A stretch of DNA of 64,000 nucleotides. It comes from a candidate division KSB1 bacterium. GTDB taxonomy: Bacteria > Electryoneota > RPQS01. The notes under the pieces are model-generated. The model was not told where the DNA came from. It made no database searches and was given only the letters and a program-made list of their open reading frames with translations. Shown piece after piece: positions 7,544-17,695 of this stretch (position 1 is its first letter; each line of letters opens with the position of its first letter). The DNA lies in NCBI GenBank assembly GCA_016214895.1, contig JACRMR010000002.1, positions 374,001 through 438,000 on the forward strand, given 5' to 3'. Position numbers and translations under genes: made by a program.

Positions 7544-9910
7544 ATGCGAACAGTCGGACTCCTGCTGACGATTATCGGCTGCACGGCCGTCACGGCACAG
7601 CCGTTTCAGTGGACCACGTACACATCCACATCGAGTGTCATCGATCTGCTGGTTGTGGAGGATCATCTCTGGGCGGCGACCACGGGCGGACTTTTCGACT
7701 ATGATCCTGCGAGTGGATCCTTCGACGTTTACAACAACACGCGCGGACTGGCGATGAACCAGTGCAATGCCGTCGGGCGCGACGCACAAGGTTGGATCTG
7801 GGTGGGAGCGCAGGATGGACGGATCACGCGACTGGAACCCGAAAGCGGAGACATTCGTCTGAATTACGACCTGCAAGACGAGGTGTTTGAGATCAACGCC
7901 ATCCTCGGTTCGGGAGAGAACGTATTTGTGGCGGCAAACAACGGCATCTTTCGGTTCTCTTATCGATCGATCTCGGACAACTACAGGGTGCTGGAGTCCA
8001 TCCGCGTGCTCGGCAGCTTTCCCGGTGAAACGCGAGTCTCGGCCCTGGCCGTCCGCGACGGGTACCTCTTTGCGGCAACTGCGCAGGGACTGGCGCGGGC
8101 GAGTCTGGCCACCGAGTCGCTTAGCGCTCCTTCGGCCTGGACAAACTATACCAGCGCGAACGGCGGCCTGCCCCAGAATTCGTTGACGACGGTATTCGCG
8201 GGCGACAGCGCGCTCTGGATCGCATCGACGAACTATGTGTTTAGCTTCGTCGGCGAAACCGTAGGGAATGAAGCGATGCTGGCCGGCATCAAGACGTTTG
8301 CCGAATCGCAGGGAGTCCTGCTGGCCGCGAGCAATAACGCGGCCTTTGCACAGGTTAGCGGACAGCCCGAGCAATGGACTGCACTGGGCCAGGGGCTGCC
8401 CGCCATCAGTCGAATCGCGAGCTTTACTGATGGCGATGTGGAGCGGTTTGTAATCGGTCAACCCGATAATTACTCCGCCCGCGGAGGCCTGCTCTATTTG
8501 ATCGATAACCAATGGGTCGGACCGCTGCGGGCACCGGGCATTGGCGGCAATCTCATTACCGCGGTCGGCGTCTCTCCGAGCGGCGCTGTCTGGGCTGGCG
8601 GCAAGAACTTGATTAGTGCCGATCTCGCGCTGAACGGCGTGTACATGCTCGCCGGGGAATCGTGGGAGGCGCGGACCCGGCTCGAATGGGATCCGGGCCG
8701 GGGGTTGAACGATATTCAAGGTTTCGCGTTCGACCAATCCGGTGGAGTCTGGATCTCCAGTTTCGGATCCGGCGTGGCGTGGCTGCGCGGTGATGAAATT
8801 CACTATTACAACCATGCAGATACAGCGGGCTTCAGCGAGGACGGGCCGCGGTTTGCCGGGATCCCCGCCGATCCGCGATTTGTCGTGACACAAGTTTCGG
8901 TCAGCGCACGCGGCGACCTCTACATTTCCGATCGACTTTCGGCCAATTACTTGCCGGTGATCCGCGTGTCCGCCGAGTGGATCGCGAGCGGCAACCACGC
9001 TGTGCCGTGGAACTACTTCTCGCTCGGCAGCACAAACAACGATCGCGAAGTCGAAACGCTGATTGCCGATCCATTCGACCGGATCTGGGTGAGTCCTTCG
9101 GGCGACGGCACCCTGAGTTTCGTGCTGAATTACGCGGACACGCCGGCTGACAGCACGGACGACGAGCGGTTTGTTTATCATCCGGCGAACTACGAAGACG
9201 CGGCCTACACCTGTTACGATGACATCAACAAACAAGCGGTTGATTACGAGATCGATCACCAAGGCTATCTGTGGGCCGCGACTCCGCAAGGCGCCTACTA
9301 CACCCAAGGCGGAATCCCCGCCGATCTCAGCCAGCTGTTCTTCATTTGTGTGGCGGACTTGCCGGTCGGCACCCGAGTGAATGACATTCACGTTGATGCA
9401 CAGGACAACAAGTGGTTTGCCACGGACGAGGGTGTCGCCGTGCTGGATCGAAGTTTTCGCTGGGTTCACGTGTTTCAGACTTCGGCGGAGGCCGACAATC
9501 CGTCTGATCTCGCCGCCAAAAACGTGACGTCGATCGCCTCGAATCCGGCGAATGGTGACGTCTGGATCGGTACATCAGACGGACTATCCCGGCTGCGGAC
9601 TCCCTACGTCTCACGCGGCGGCGAACTGGATGAAATCTGGCCCTATCCAAATCCGTTCCGCGCCGATGGCTCACAGCGGATGTTCGTCGATCACCAAAAG
9701 CTCGGCGCGCGATTCGATGAGTTCCGCATCTATACCATTTCCGGCCGGCTGGTGCGTAAGCTGAGTTGGGAGCAAATGGTGGACCCGCAAGTTGGCTGGG
9801 ACGGCACCAATAACGACGGCGACCTGGTGGCCGGCGGAGTCTATTTGTTGGTGGCCGCGACCGAGGACGGTTCCGCCGCGACGGGGAAGATCGCGGTGCT
9901 GGGGCGGTGA
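7544..9910 (+). CDS. Secreted beta-propeller protein with C-terminal T9SS/FlgD-like sorting domain
   Basis: A 788-residue exported protein. The ATG at 7544 gives a signal peptide (MRTVGLLLTIIGCTAVTAQP) and has GGCGG just upstream; a GTG at 7499 overlapping ribH would place 15 residues before it. The body repeats blades of the two-component-regulator propeller kind: LWAATTGGLFDYDP, WIWVGAQDGRITRLEP, LWAATPQGAYY, KWFATDEGVAVLD, DVWIGTSDGLSRL. The last 90 residues (YPNPF, FRIYTISGRLVRKL, WDGTNNDGDLVAGGVYLL) form a beta-sandwich like the type A sorting domain of type IX secretion or the FlgD Ig-like domain. It is probably secreted or surface-bound; the ligand is unknown. No kinase domain is present. 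Confidence 0.8.
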   Translation: MRTVGLLLTIIGCTAVTAQPFQWTTYTSTSSVIDLLVVEDHLWAATTGGLFDYDPASGSFDVYNNTRGLAMNQCNAVGRDAQGWIWVGAQDGRITRLEPESGDIRLNYDLQDEVFEINAILGSGENVFVAANNGIFRFSYRSISDNYRVLESIRVLGSFPGETRVSALAVRDGYLFAATAQGLARASLATESLSAPSAWTNYTSANGGLPQNSLTTVFAGDSALWIASTNYVFSFVGETVGNEAMLAGIKTFAESQGVLLAASNNAAFAQVSGQPEQWTALGQGLPAISRIASFTDGDVERFVIGQPDNYSARGGLLYLIDNQWVGPLRAPGIGGNLITAVGVSPSGAVWAGGKNLISADLALNGVYMLAGESWEARTRLEWDPGRGLNDIQGFAFDQSGGVWISSFGSGVAWLRGDEIHYYNHADTAGFSEDGPRFAGIPADPRFVVTQVSVSARGDLYISDRLSANYLPVIRVSAEWIASGNHAVPWNYFSLGSTNNDREVETLIADPFDRIWVSPSGDGTLSFVLNYADTPADSTDDERFVYHPANYEDAAYTCYDDINKQAVDYEIDHQGYLWAATPQGAYYTQGGIPADLSQLFFICVADLPVGTRVNDIHVDAQDNKWFATDEGVAVLDRSFRWVHVFQTSAEADNPSDLAAKNVTSIASNPANGDVWIGTSDGLSRLRTPYVSRGGELDEIWPYPNPFRADGSQRMFVDHQKLGARFDEFRIYTISGRLVRKLSWEQMVDPQVGWDGTNNDGDLVAGGVYLLVAATEDGSAATGKIAVLGR

Positions 9911-9916
9911 CGCATT

Positions 9917-11605
9917 ATGCTGCGCTCGCTGTACATTCGCAATTACCTGCTGGTCAGCGAGCTGCGGCTCGACTTTGAGGCCGGGTTGACCGTGCTCACC
10001 GGTGAGACCGGTGCCGGAAAGAGCATGATTGTCGGCGCCATCGACGCGCTGCTCGGGGAAAAGTTCCCGCGGGACAGTCTGGGCGGTGAACGCGAGCGAG
10101 CCGTGGTCGAGGGCTGGTTTGCGATCTCGCCGCTCACGGAATTGCAAGAATTCGTGGATGACGACGACCCGGCCGATGAGCTGATTGTACGCCGCGAGTT
10201 CTCGCGGCAGGGACGCACGCGGACTTTTCTGAACGACCGGCCGGTGAATTCTGATCTGCTCGCCAAAGTACGCGGCCGGTTGGTGGATTTCCATGGTCAA
10301 CGCGAACAGAACAGTCTGTTCGATCCGCTGTGCCAATTGGATTATGTCGATGCGTTTGCCGGGAGCCGTGAACGCGCAATCCGGGTACGGGAGCTTTTCC
10401 AGCGACGGCAGGCGCTGGCGCGAGAGGTCGGGCGACTGAGGGCTGAAATTGCCGCGCAACAGAAGGAGCGTGCGCTGCTCAGCTATCAACTCGAAGAAAT
10501 TGAGCGCTTAGGATTGCGGCCCGGCGAGGAAGCCGAGATCGAGTCGCGGTTGGCGCGGCTGGAAGGCGGCGAAAAATTGTCCGCCGACTGCCAGCGGCTG
10601 TTATCGCTCTTGAGCGAAGCCGACCCCTCCCTGGTAACGATGGCCGGACAGGCCAAGTTGGTTGCGGGCTCGATCGCGAAAGTCGATCGGGAATTCGATA
10701 ATTTCCTGCAAGAATTCGGCGATATCTCGTCGAGACTCAAGGATGTGGCGAATTCGGTGCGGATCTATGCCGATAGCCTGCAGCTCGACGAGGCCGAACT
10801 GAACCGACTACGGGAGCGGCGCGGCACGCTCTGGGACCTGCGGAGAAAACACGGGGTGAGCGTGGACCAGATTCTCGCGCGCGCCGATGAACTGAAGCTG
10901 CTGTTGCAACACGGCGCGGAGCTGGATCGGGAAGCGGAACAGAAATCCGTGGAATTGACAGCGCTGGACCAGGAGCTGATCGCCGCCGCGCGCGACCTGT
11001 CAGCGAAGCGGAACAAGGCCGCGAAGGCTCTGGCCGCGAAGATCGTGGAGCAGTTGCGGCCGCTGGGCTTTCCCAGCCCGCACTTCGACATCATGCTGTC
11101 GTCGAAATCCGGGTCGCTGTCCGGCGCGGATATCGGCGAACACGGCCTTGACTCCGTTCAGTTCTTGTTTACGGCGAACCCCGGAACGAATCCAGCACCG
11201 ATCGCAGACGTTGCATCGGGCGGTGAAACGTCGCGTGTCACCTTGGCGATCAAGAGCGTGCTGGCCGACGCGATGTCCTATCCGCTCCTGGTTTATGACG
11301 AGATCGACTTGGGGATTTCCGGGAAGACCGCCGACGCCGTGGGCAAGGCGCTGGCCGAGCTGTCCCGCCACCACCAAGTGCTGGTCATTACGCACTTGCC
11401 GCAAATCGCCGCCCGGGCCGACCGCCATTTGTGCGTGTTCAAGCAAACGGACGGCAAGACCAGCGAAACCTCCGCGCGATTCCTCGACCAACGGGAGCGA
11501 GTCGAAGCGATCGCGGCGCTCATCGCCGGTGTGAACATTACCGACCAGGCGCGAGCATCGGCCAGCGAGCTGCTGCGCGCGAATGGTAAACTTCAAGCTG
11601 CCTGA
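9917..11605 (+). CDS. recN: DNA repair protein RecN
   Basis: RecN is an SMC-like ATPase that holds and processes DNA ends in double-strand-break repair. The 562-residue product has Walker A GETGAGKS (29-36), the long central coiled coil (about 150-380), and a C-terminal half-site with ASGGETSR, the ABC-type signature, followed by LLVYDEIDLGISGKTA (Walker B) and VLVITHLPQIAA. It begins at ATG 9917, six bases after the propeller gene, and is followed by murA at a distance of five bases. Confidence 0.97.
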   Translation: MLRSLYIRNYLLVSELRLDFEAGLTVLTGETGAGKSMIVGAIDALLGEKFPRDSLGGERERAVVEGWFAISPLTELQEFVDDDDPADELIVRREFSRQGRTRTFLNDRPVNSDLLAKVRGRLVDFHGQREQNSLFDPLCQLDYVDAFAGSRERAIRVRELFQRRQALAREVGRLRAEIAAQQKERALLSYQLEEIERLGLRPGEEAEIESRLARLEGGEKLSADCQRLLSLLSEADPSLVTMAGQAKLVAGSIAKVDREFDNFLQEFGDISSRLKDVANSVRIYADSLQLDEAELNRLRERRGTLWDLRRKHGVSVDQILARADELKLLLQHGAELDREAEQKSVELTALDQELIAAARDLSAKRNKAAKALAAKIVEQLRPLGFPSPHFDIMLSSKSGSLSGADIGEHGLDSVQFLFTANPGTNPAPIADVASGGETSRVTLAIKSVLADAMSYPLLVYDEIDLGISGKTADAVGKALAELSRHHQVLVITHLPQIAARADRHLCVFKQTDGKTSETSARFLDQRERVEAIAALIAGVNITDQARASASELLRANGKLQAA

Positions 11606-11610
11606 ATACC

Positions 11611-12873
11611 GTGGATAAATTAGTGATCAAAGGCGGACATCGGCTCGAAGGCGAGTTGCCGATTTCCGGTTCAAAAAATGCCACGCTGCCGCTGCTGGCG
11701 GCGGTTCTGCTCGCACCGGGTACCTACCGGTTGTCGAATGTTCCCGCCCTCAAGGATGTCGAGACGATGTCCCACCTGATCCGCATTCTGGGCGCGGAAA
11801 TCGTCCGGACGGATCATGAATTGCACATCGACACGTCGCGCGCGCGCTACACCGAGGCCCCGTATGAACTGGTGAAGACGATGCGGGCAAGCTTCTATGT
11901 GCTGGGGCCGCTCGTCGCCCGCCACAAGTACGCGCGAGTGTCGCTGCCCGGCGGATGTGCGTGGGGACCGCGCCCCGTGGACCTTCACATTAAGTCATTG
12001 GAGGCGCTGGGAGCGAAGGTGTCGCTCGATCAGGGCTATGTCGTCGCCGAAGCCGAACGGCTGCGCGGCGGCACCTATGAGTTCCCGATCTCCAGCGTCG
12101 GCGCCTCCGGCAACGCGCTGATGGCTGCGGTGCTGGCCGACGGGCGCAGCGTGCTCAAGAATGTCGCCATCGAGCCTGAGATCACGAATCTGGCCAAATT
12201 CCTGACGCGGATGGGCGCGGACATTGAAGGAATCGGGACCACGGAGCTGTCGATTCGCGGAGTGCCGGAGTTGCACCCGGTTGATGCCGCCGTGATTCCA
12301 GATCGGATCGAAACGGGAACCTACATTTGCGCGGTCGGGATGGCCGGCGGTCGGGTCAAACTCGTCAATACGGAGCCGCGGCATGCGCAAAGCGCCTTGA
12401 CGGCCGCAAGGTCAATGGGACTGAAGATCGAGACCGACGCGAATTCGATCACTGTCGAGCGCAGCGGCCGCGAATTGACTCCCATCGACGTCACGACCGA
12501 GCCGTACCCGGGATTCCCGACGGACTTGCAGGCGCCGTTTATGGCCATGGCCTGTCTCGCGAACGGTCAGTCTTCGATCACGGACACCATCTACCGGGAT
12601 CGCTTCACGCACGTCGCGGAACTGGCTCGGTTGGGCGCACAGATTGAGCTGAACGACAACACCGCCATTGTGCACGGCATCGGAGCATTTTCCGGCGCCC
12701 CGGTGATGTCCACGGATCTCCGGGCCTCGGTCTGCCTCGTGCTCGCGGGACTCGCGGCGAAAGGCGTGACGGAGGTCAAGCGAGTCTATCATCTCGACCG
12801 TGGATACGAAAAGCTCGAAGTTAAATTGGGAAGCGTCGGAGCACAGATCACCCGCGAAGAAGGCGAGCTGTGA
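11611..12873 (+). CDS. murA: UDP-N-acetylglucosamine 1-carboxyvinyltransferase
   Basis: MurA transfers enolpyruvate from PEP to UDP-GlcNAc, the first committed step of peptidoglycan synthesis. The 420-residue product has the family start GHRLEGELPISGSKNATLPL, Cys116 in PGGCAWGPRPVDLH at the place of the fosfomycin-sensitive cysteine, and DLRASVCLVLAGLAA near the end. The presence of Cys rather than Asp suggests fosfomycin sensitivity (inference). It starts at GTG 11611 and its stop overlaps the GTG of dnaE by four bases. Confidence 0.97.
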   Translation: MDKLVIKGGHRLEGELPISGSKNATLPLLAAVLLAPGTYRLSNVPALKDVETMSHLIRILGAEIVRTDHELHIDTSRARYTEAPYELVKTMRASFYVLGPLVARHKYARVSLPGGCAWGPRPVDLHIKSLEALGAKVSLDQGYVVAEAERLRGGTYEFPISSVGASGNALMAAVLADGRSVLKNVAIEPEITNLAKFLTRMGADIEGIGTTELSIRGVPELHPVDAAVIPDRIETGTYICAVGMAGGRVKLVNTEPRHAQSALTAARSMGLKIETDANSITVERSGRELTPIDVTTEPYPGFPTDLQAPFMAMACLANGQSSITDTIYRDRFTHVAELARLGAQIELNDNTAIVHGIGAFSGAPVMSTDLRASVCLVLAGLAAKGVTEVKRVYHLDRGYEKLEVKLGSVGAQITREEGEL

Positions 12874-15800
12874 GCGAATTCGTTCACCTGCATAACCACT
12901 CGGAATACAGTCTGCTCGACGGGGCATGCAAAGTCCGCGACCTCGTGGACCGGACCAAGGAACTCGGCATGAGCAGCGTGGCGCTGACCGATCACGGCGC
13001 GCTGTTCGGCGCCATCGAGTTTTACAATACGGCCCGCAAGGCCGGTGTCAAACCGATCATCGGTTGTGAAGTCTATATCTGTGCAAACCGCTTTGAAAAG
13101 ACCACGACCGGTGCGGGCCGCGGGGAAACCGCGAATCACCTGCTGTTGCTGGCGAAGAACGAAGCGGGGTACCGGAACCTGGTCAAGCTGTCGTCGCACG
13201 GCTACGTCGAGGGCTTCTACTATCGCCCGCGCATCGATCACGAGCTGCTGGCGGCGCATGCGGAAGGTCTGATCGCGACGACGGGCTGCCTGGCCTCCGA
13301 AGTTCCGGCCGCGCTGAATAACGGCGATCGGGAGAAGGCCTGGCGACGCGCCGCGTGGTACCGCGATGTGTTCGGCCCGGATTACTATGTCGAGCTGATG
13401 CACCACCATCTCCCCGAAGAAGAGGAGATCTATCCGCAGCTGATCGATTTTGCCCGCAAGCTCGGTACGAAGTTGGTGGCCACCAACGATACGCACTACC
13501 TCAAACGCGAGTATGCCGAGGCCCATGACGCATTGTTGTGCATCGGGACCAACGCGAATGTCTCCGACGAGAACCGACTGCGATTCGATACGCAGGAATT
13601 CTACCTGAAATCGCCGCAGGAGATGATCGAGTTGTTCCGCGACTGTCCGGAGGCGATCAAAACCACGCTGGAGATCGCTGAGAAGTGCGACCTGCAACTC
13701 GATCTGTCAAAGCGACATCTGCCGCGCTTTCCGTTGCCCGATGGCGAGGACCACGAGCACGAGTATCTGGCGCGGCTCTCGCGGGCCGGACTCGCCCGGC
13801 GGTACCCCGTGGTGACGTCGCCGCTTGCGGAACGGCTTGACTTCGAACTGCGCGTGATCGAACAAATGGGGTTCTCGGGGTACTTCCTGATCACGCAAGA
13901 CTTTGTCAACTACGCACGATCGATCGGAGTCGCGGTCGGTCCGGGACGCGGCTCGTCGGCGGGGTCTTTGGTCTGTTACGCGCTCGGCATTACGAACATC
14001 GATCCGATCCGGTTCGAGCTGGTCTTTGAGCGATTCCTGAATCCCGAGCGTATTTCGATGCCCGATATCGACATCGATTTCCAGGATGAGGGGCGGGCCC
14101 GGGTGATCGACTATGTAAAGGCGAAGTACGGTTCGGAGGCCGTAACGCAGATTATCACGTTCGGACGACTCAAGGCGCGCGCGGTGGTGCGTGACGTCGG
14201 GCGCGTGCTGGGACTGAGCTATGCCGAGATGGACAAGCTCGCGAAGAAGATCCCGGATCGCATCGCGGAGAAGTCCGATGATTCGACGGCGGGGGTCACA
14301 CTTAAGGACGCGTTGAAGGAGTCGCCGGAGCTCGAAGCGATGCTCGGCGAGCGCGAAGATTATCGCAAGGTGTGGCGGATCGGTGAAGTGCTGGAAGGTC
14401 TCAACCGCCATGCGTCCACGCACGCCGCCGGTGTCGTGATTACGCCGGGACCGCTGACCGATTACGTGCCGCTGTATAAGCAATCCGACGGCAGCGTGAC
14501 GACGCAGTTCGACATGACGATCGTGGATAAGATCGGGCTGCTCAAGATGGATTTCCTAGGGTTGCGGACGTTGAGCGTCATCTCCCGCGCCGTCGAGACC
14601 CTCGCGCAGCAGGGCGTCGAACTCGATCTGGACGCGATCATCGAAGAACACGACCCCAAGACTTATAACCTCCTCTCCCGGGGGGATACAACCGGGGTGT
14701 TTCAGCTTGAATCCCGGGGCATGCGGGAATGGCTGATGCAACTGAAGCCGACGTGTATCGATGACATCGTGGCGATGGTGGCGCTCTATCGGCCGGGACC
14801 GATGGGGTGGATCGGCGATTTCGTCAAGCGCAAGCATGGCGAAGAGAAGATCAGCTACCTGCACCCGAAGCTGGAGCCGATTCTCAAATCGACTTACGGT
14901 GTTATCGTTTATCAAGAGCAGGTGCTGCGAGTCGCGCGCGACCTCGCCGGGTTCTCCCTCGGGCGCGCGGATATTCTGCGCCGCGGTATGGGCAAGAAGG
15001 ACCCGAAAGAGCTGGCCCGCATCAAACAGGATTTCATCGCCGGCTGTGTTTCCTACAGCAAGTTGAACGAAAAGCTGGCGAATCAGGTCTTCGATGTCGT
15101 GCAGAAGTTCGCCGGTTACGGCTTCGTCAAGGCGCATGCTACGTGTTACGCGGTGCTGGCCTATCAGACCGCCTATTTGAAGGCGCACTATCCCGCCGAG
15201 TTCATGGCCGCGGAAATGACCTCGTGGCACGGTGAAACCCGGATGATGCCGCGACTGATCAACGAGTGCCGCAGGTTCGGGATCACCGTACTGCCGCCGG
15301 ATGTAAACTGCTCCGAGCGATACTTCACGGTGGCTGAAGGCAACATTCGCTGCGGCCTGGAAGCGGTGAAGAACGTCGGCGGAATCGCGATTGAATCCAT
15401 CATTCACGCGCGGGCGGAAGGCGGTCCGTTCACATCGTTCTACGACTTGGCGGGCCGGGTCGATACCCGAGTCGTCAATCGGAAGTGCCTCGAAAGTTTG
15501 ATTTGCGCCGGCGCGCTCGACGACTTACCCGGGCATCGCGCGCAGTTCATGGCGGCGGTCGATCAATTCCTGGCTTATTCAACTCAAAGCGAACAACAGC
15601 GCACGCTGGGGCAATCGTCACTCTTCGGCGACGGTACCAGCACGGCAATTCCGGCGCCCGCCCTGCCGATTGTGCCACCGTACGCCAGCGATCAGAAGCT
15701 CTCGTTGGAAAAGGAGATGCTGGGTTTTTTTGTCTCAGGCCATCCGCTCGATGATGTGCGGGACGAAATCGACCAGCTCGCTAACGCCAATCTTGGTGAT

Positions 15801-16319
15801 ACGTCCGAACTTGAGGACGGGAATACCGTGCGGCTGGGCGGCGTCGTCACGGATATCAAGCGCGTGATTACGAAAAAAGGCAAGGCGATGGCCACGGTGA
15901 TCCTCGAAGATTTCGTGGGGAGCGCGGAGCTGCTGGTCTTCGGCGACACGCTGGAGAAGTACACGTCGCTGCTGCGCAAAGAGGCCAAGCTGATCGTGAG
16001 CACGCGCGTGAGTTGTCGCGAGGATCAAGACCCGAAGTTCCTGGCCCAGGACTTCTACACGATCGAGCAGGCCAGGGCGGAGTTCGCCGCGAGTATGTGG
16101 ATCAAATTGCCGATCACGAGTCTGAATGATGACACGATGGAAGCGCTCGAGGATCTGTTCAATCGACACCAGGGCAATGTGCCCGTTTTCTTCAAGTTGT
16201 TGGGTGGCGAGACTGAACGCGTGGTTCGATCGAGACGTTATCGGGTCAAGACATCGCTGGATGTCTTGAAGCAAGTGCGCGACATGATCGGGGACGCCGA
16301 AGTCAAGGTCGGCTGGTGA
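12870..16319 (+). CDS. dnaE: DNA polymerase III subunit alpha
   Basis: The replicative polymerase. The 1149-residue product is close in length to E. coli DnaE (1160). The N-terminal PHP domain starts with HLHNHSEYSLLDG. The palm carries PDIDIDF with catalytic Asp401 and Asp403, and KMDFLG with the third Asp at 561. The helix-hairpin-helix region and a C-terminal OB fold (VRLGGVVTDIKRVITKKGKA) follow. This is the DnaE1 type, without a built-in exonuclease. It overlaps murA by four bases and rimO by four bases, which suggests coupled translation of all three. Confidence 0.97.
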   Translation: MSEFVHLHNHSEYSLLDGACKVRDLVDRTKELGMSSVALTDHGALFGAIEFYNTARKAGVKPIIGCEVYICANRFEKTTTGAGRGETANHLLLLAKNEAGYRNLVKLSSHGYVEGFYYRPRIDHELLAAHAEGLIATTGCLASEVPAALNNGDREKAWRRAAWYRDVFGPDYYVELMHHHLPEEEEIYPQLIDFARKLGTKLVATNDTHYLKREYAEAHDALLCIGTNANVSDENRLRFDTQEFYLKSPQEMIELFRDCPEAIKTTLEIAEKCDLQLDLSKRHLPRFPLPDGEDHEHEYLARLSRAGLARRYPVVTSPLAERLDFELRVIEQMGFSGYFLITQDFVNYARSIGVAVGPGRGSSAGSLVCYALGITNIDPIRFELVFERFLNPERISMPDIDIDFQDEGRARVIDYVKAKYGSEAVTQIITFGRLKARAVVRDVGRVLGLSYAEMDKLAKKIPDRIAEKSDDSTAGVTLKDALKESPELEAMLGEREDYRKVWRIGEVLEGLNRHASTHAAGVVITPGPLTDYVPLYKQSDGSVTTQFDMTIVDKIGLLKMDFLGLRTLSVISRAVETLAQQGVELDLDAIIEEHDPKTYNLLSRGDTTGVFQLESRGMREWLMQLKPTCIDDIVAMVALYRPGPMGWIGDFVKRKHGEEKISYLHPKLEPILKSTYGVIVYQEQVLRVARDLAGFSLGRADILRRGMGKKDPKELARIKQDFIAGCVSYSKLNEKLANQVFDVVQKFAGYGFVKAHATCYAVLAYQTAYLKAHYPAEFMAAEMTSWHGETRMMPRLINECRRFGITVLPPDVNCSERYFTVAEGNIRCGLEAVKNVGGIAIESIIHARAEGGPFTSFYDLAGRVDTRVVNRKCLESLICAGALDDLPGHRAQFMAAVDQFLAYSTQSEQQRTLGQSSLFGDGTSTAIPAPALPIVPPYASDQKLSLEKEMLGFFVSGHPLDDVRDEIDQLANANLGDTSELEDGNTVRLGGVVTDIKRVITKKGKAMATVILEDFVGSAELLVFGDTLEKYTSLLRKEAKLIVSTRVSCREDQDPKFLAQDFYTIEQARAEFAASMWIKLPITSLNDDTMEALEDLFNRHQGNVPVFFKLLGGETERVVRSRRYRVKTSLDVLKQVRDMIGDAEVKVGW

Positions 16320-17695
16320 ACAAACGACACTGCACGAACAGCCTGCGACCCAAGCGCGTGACGATCCACACCCTCGGGTGCGCCAAGAATACGGTTGACA
16401 GCGAAACGTTCGCCGGGCTGTTGCGCGCCGCGGGGTTCGAGTACGTCACGCAGCCGCATCGCGCGGACGTCGTGATCGTGAACACCTGCGGATTTCTGGA
16501 CGACGCAAAGATCGAGTCCATCGAGACTATGCTCGAAGCCGCGCGGTGGAAGCAGGCCAAGCCCGGACGCGAGCTGTTCGCGATGGGTTGCTTGACACAA
16601 CGTGACGGCGACGAGGTGGCGGCGAATATTCCCGAATTAGACGGCGTCTTCGGTATCGGTGACTGGTCCGCCATGCTGTGCAGACTCGGTGTCAGTCCGA
16701 CGGCCATCGACCGGGACTCGCCAACCTTGTTCACGGGGCACGCGGGTCCGGGTTCGGCATACCTTAGAATCGCCGACGGCTGCTCGCACGCCTGCGCGTT
16801 CTGCGCGATTCCGCAGATGCGCGGCCTTTATCACAGCGAACCGATGGAGGCGCTGTTGCGCGAGGCATCGCTGTTGGCGCAGACGGGAATCCGGGAGATC
16901 ATGCTGATCGGTCAGGAGACCACGAGCTATGGCGTGGATCTCCACCGTGAACGGCGCCTCGTAGAGCTGTGCAAGCGGATTTCCGACCTTGACGGAATCG
17001 AGTGGATTCGGATCCTCTATGCTCATCCACCGTCAACCCCGCCGGCATTGTTGGACGAACTGGCGCGGGTGCCGAAGCTGGCCGCGTACTTGGACTTTCC
17101 GATCGAGCACGCCAGCAACCGCATGCTGAAGCTGATGAATCGCCGCACAACGGCGGCGCGGATGCAGGAGGCGATTGATGCGTTCCGCGCGGTGCTGCCG
17201 GATTCCTGCGTTCGCACCACCGTGCTGGTCGGTTTTCCCGGGGAGTCCGCTGAAGATTTCGCCGAACTTTACGAATTTATGGCGAACGTGCGGTTTGAGC
17301 GCGCCGGAGTGTTTACCTATTCACCGCAAGCGGGCACACCTGGCGCGGAATTGCCCCTTCGGGTTGAGGAGGGCATCGCGCTTGACCGACTGGATCGACT
17401 CATGAAACTTCAGAAACAAATCTGTCTGGAGCGACATCGGTCAATGATCGGCAAGCAGATCAAGGTGATTGTCGAGCGCTCCGCCCACGGTAACTCGTGG
17501 GGACGCAGCGAATGGGACGCGCCGGAGATTGACGGTCGAGTACGGATTTCCGGCGTCCGGACGCCGGGGGAGATGATGATGACGACCGTGCGCTCGGCGT
17601 CCGCATATCAATTAGAAGTCGAGGCCGCGGTTACTTCAACGACGCGAGGTGAACGATGTGGAAGCTTTGCATTGCCTGTACTCTCGCAGCCCTGA
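16316..17695 (+). CDS. rimO: Ribosomal protein uS12 methylthiotransferase RimO
   Basis: RimO adds a methylthio group to an aspartate of ribosomal protein S12, using two iron-sulfur clusters and SAM. The 459-residue product shows the N-terminal cluster domain with LGCAKNTVDSE (Cys22), NTCGF and MGCLTQ, then the radical-SAM motif CSHACAFC (Cys156, Cys160, Cys163), and a C-terminal TRAM region. LGCxKNxVDSE separates RimO from MiaB. It starts with GTG, overlapping dnaE. Its last 40 bases overlap the next gene. Confidence 0.94.
   Translation: MNKRHCTNSLRPKRVTIHTLGCAKNTVDSETFAGLLRAAGFEYVTQPHRADVVIVNTCGFLDDAKIESIETMLEAARWKQAKPGRELFAMGCLTQRDGDEVAANIPELDGVFGIGDWSAMLCRLGVSPTAIDRDSPTLFTGHAGPGSAYLRIADGCSHACAFCAIPQMRGLYHSEPMEALLREASLLAQTGIREIMLIGQETTSYGVDLHRERRLVELCKRISDLDGIEWIRILYAHPPSTPPALLDELARVPKLAAYLDFPIEHASNRMLKLMNRRTTAARMQEAIDAFRAVLPDSCVRTTVLVGFPGESAEDFAELYEFMANVRFERAGVFTYSPQAGTPGAELPLRVEEGIALDRLDRLMKLQKQICLERHRSMIGKQIKVIVERSAHGNSWGRSEWDAPEIDGRVRISGVRTPGEMMMTTVRSASAYQLEVEAAVTSTTRGERCGSFALPVLSQP

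Noticed and set aside
7526-9469. A 647-codon open frame on the minus strand
   Set aside because: It lies entirely antisense to the propeller gene, has an Arg/His/Gly-rich composition, no domain and no ribosome binding site. GC-rich third positions of the + strand gene keep the opposite frame open.
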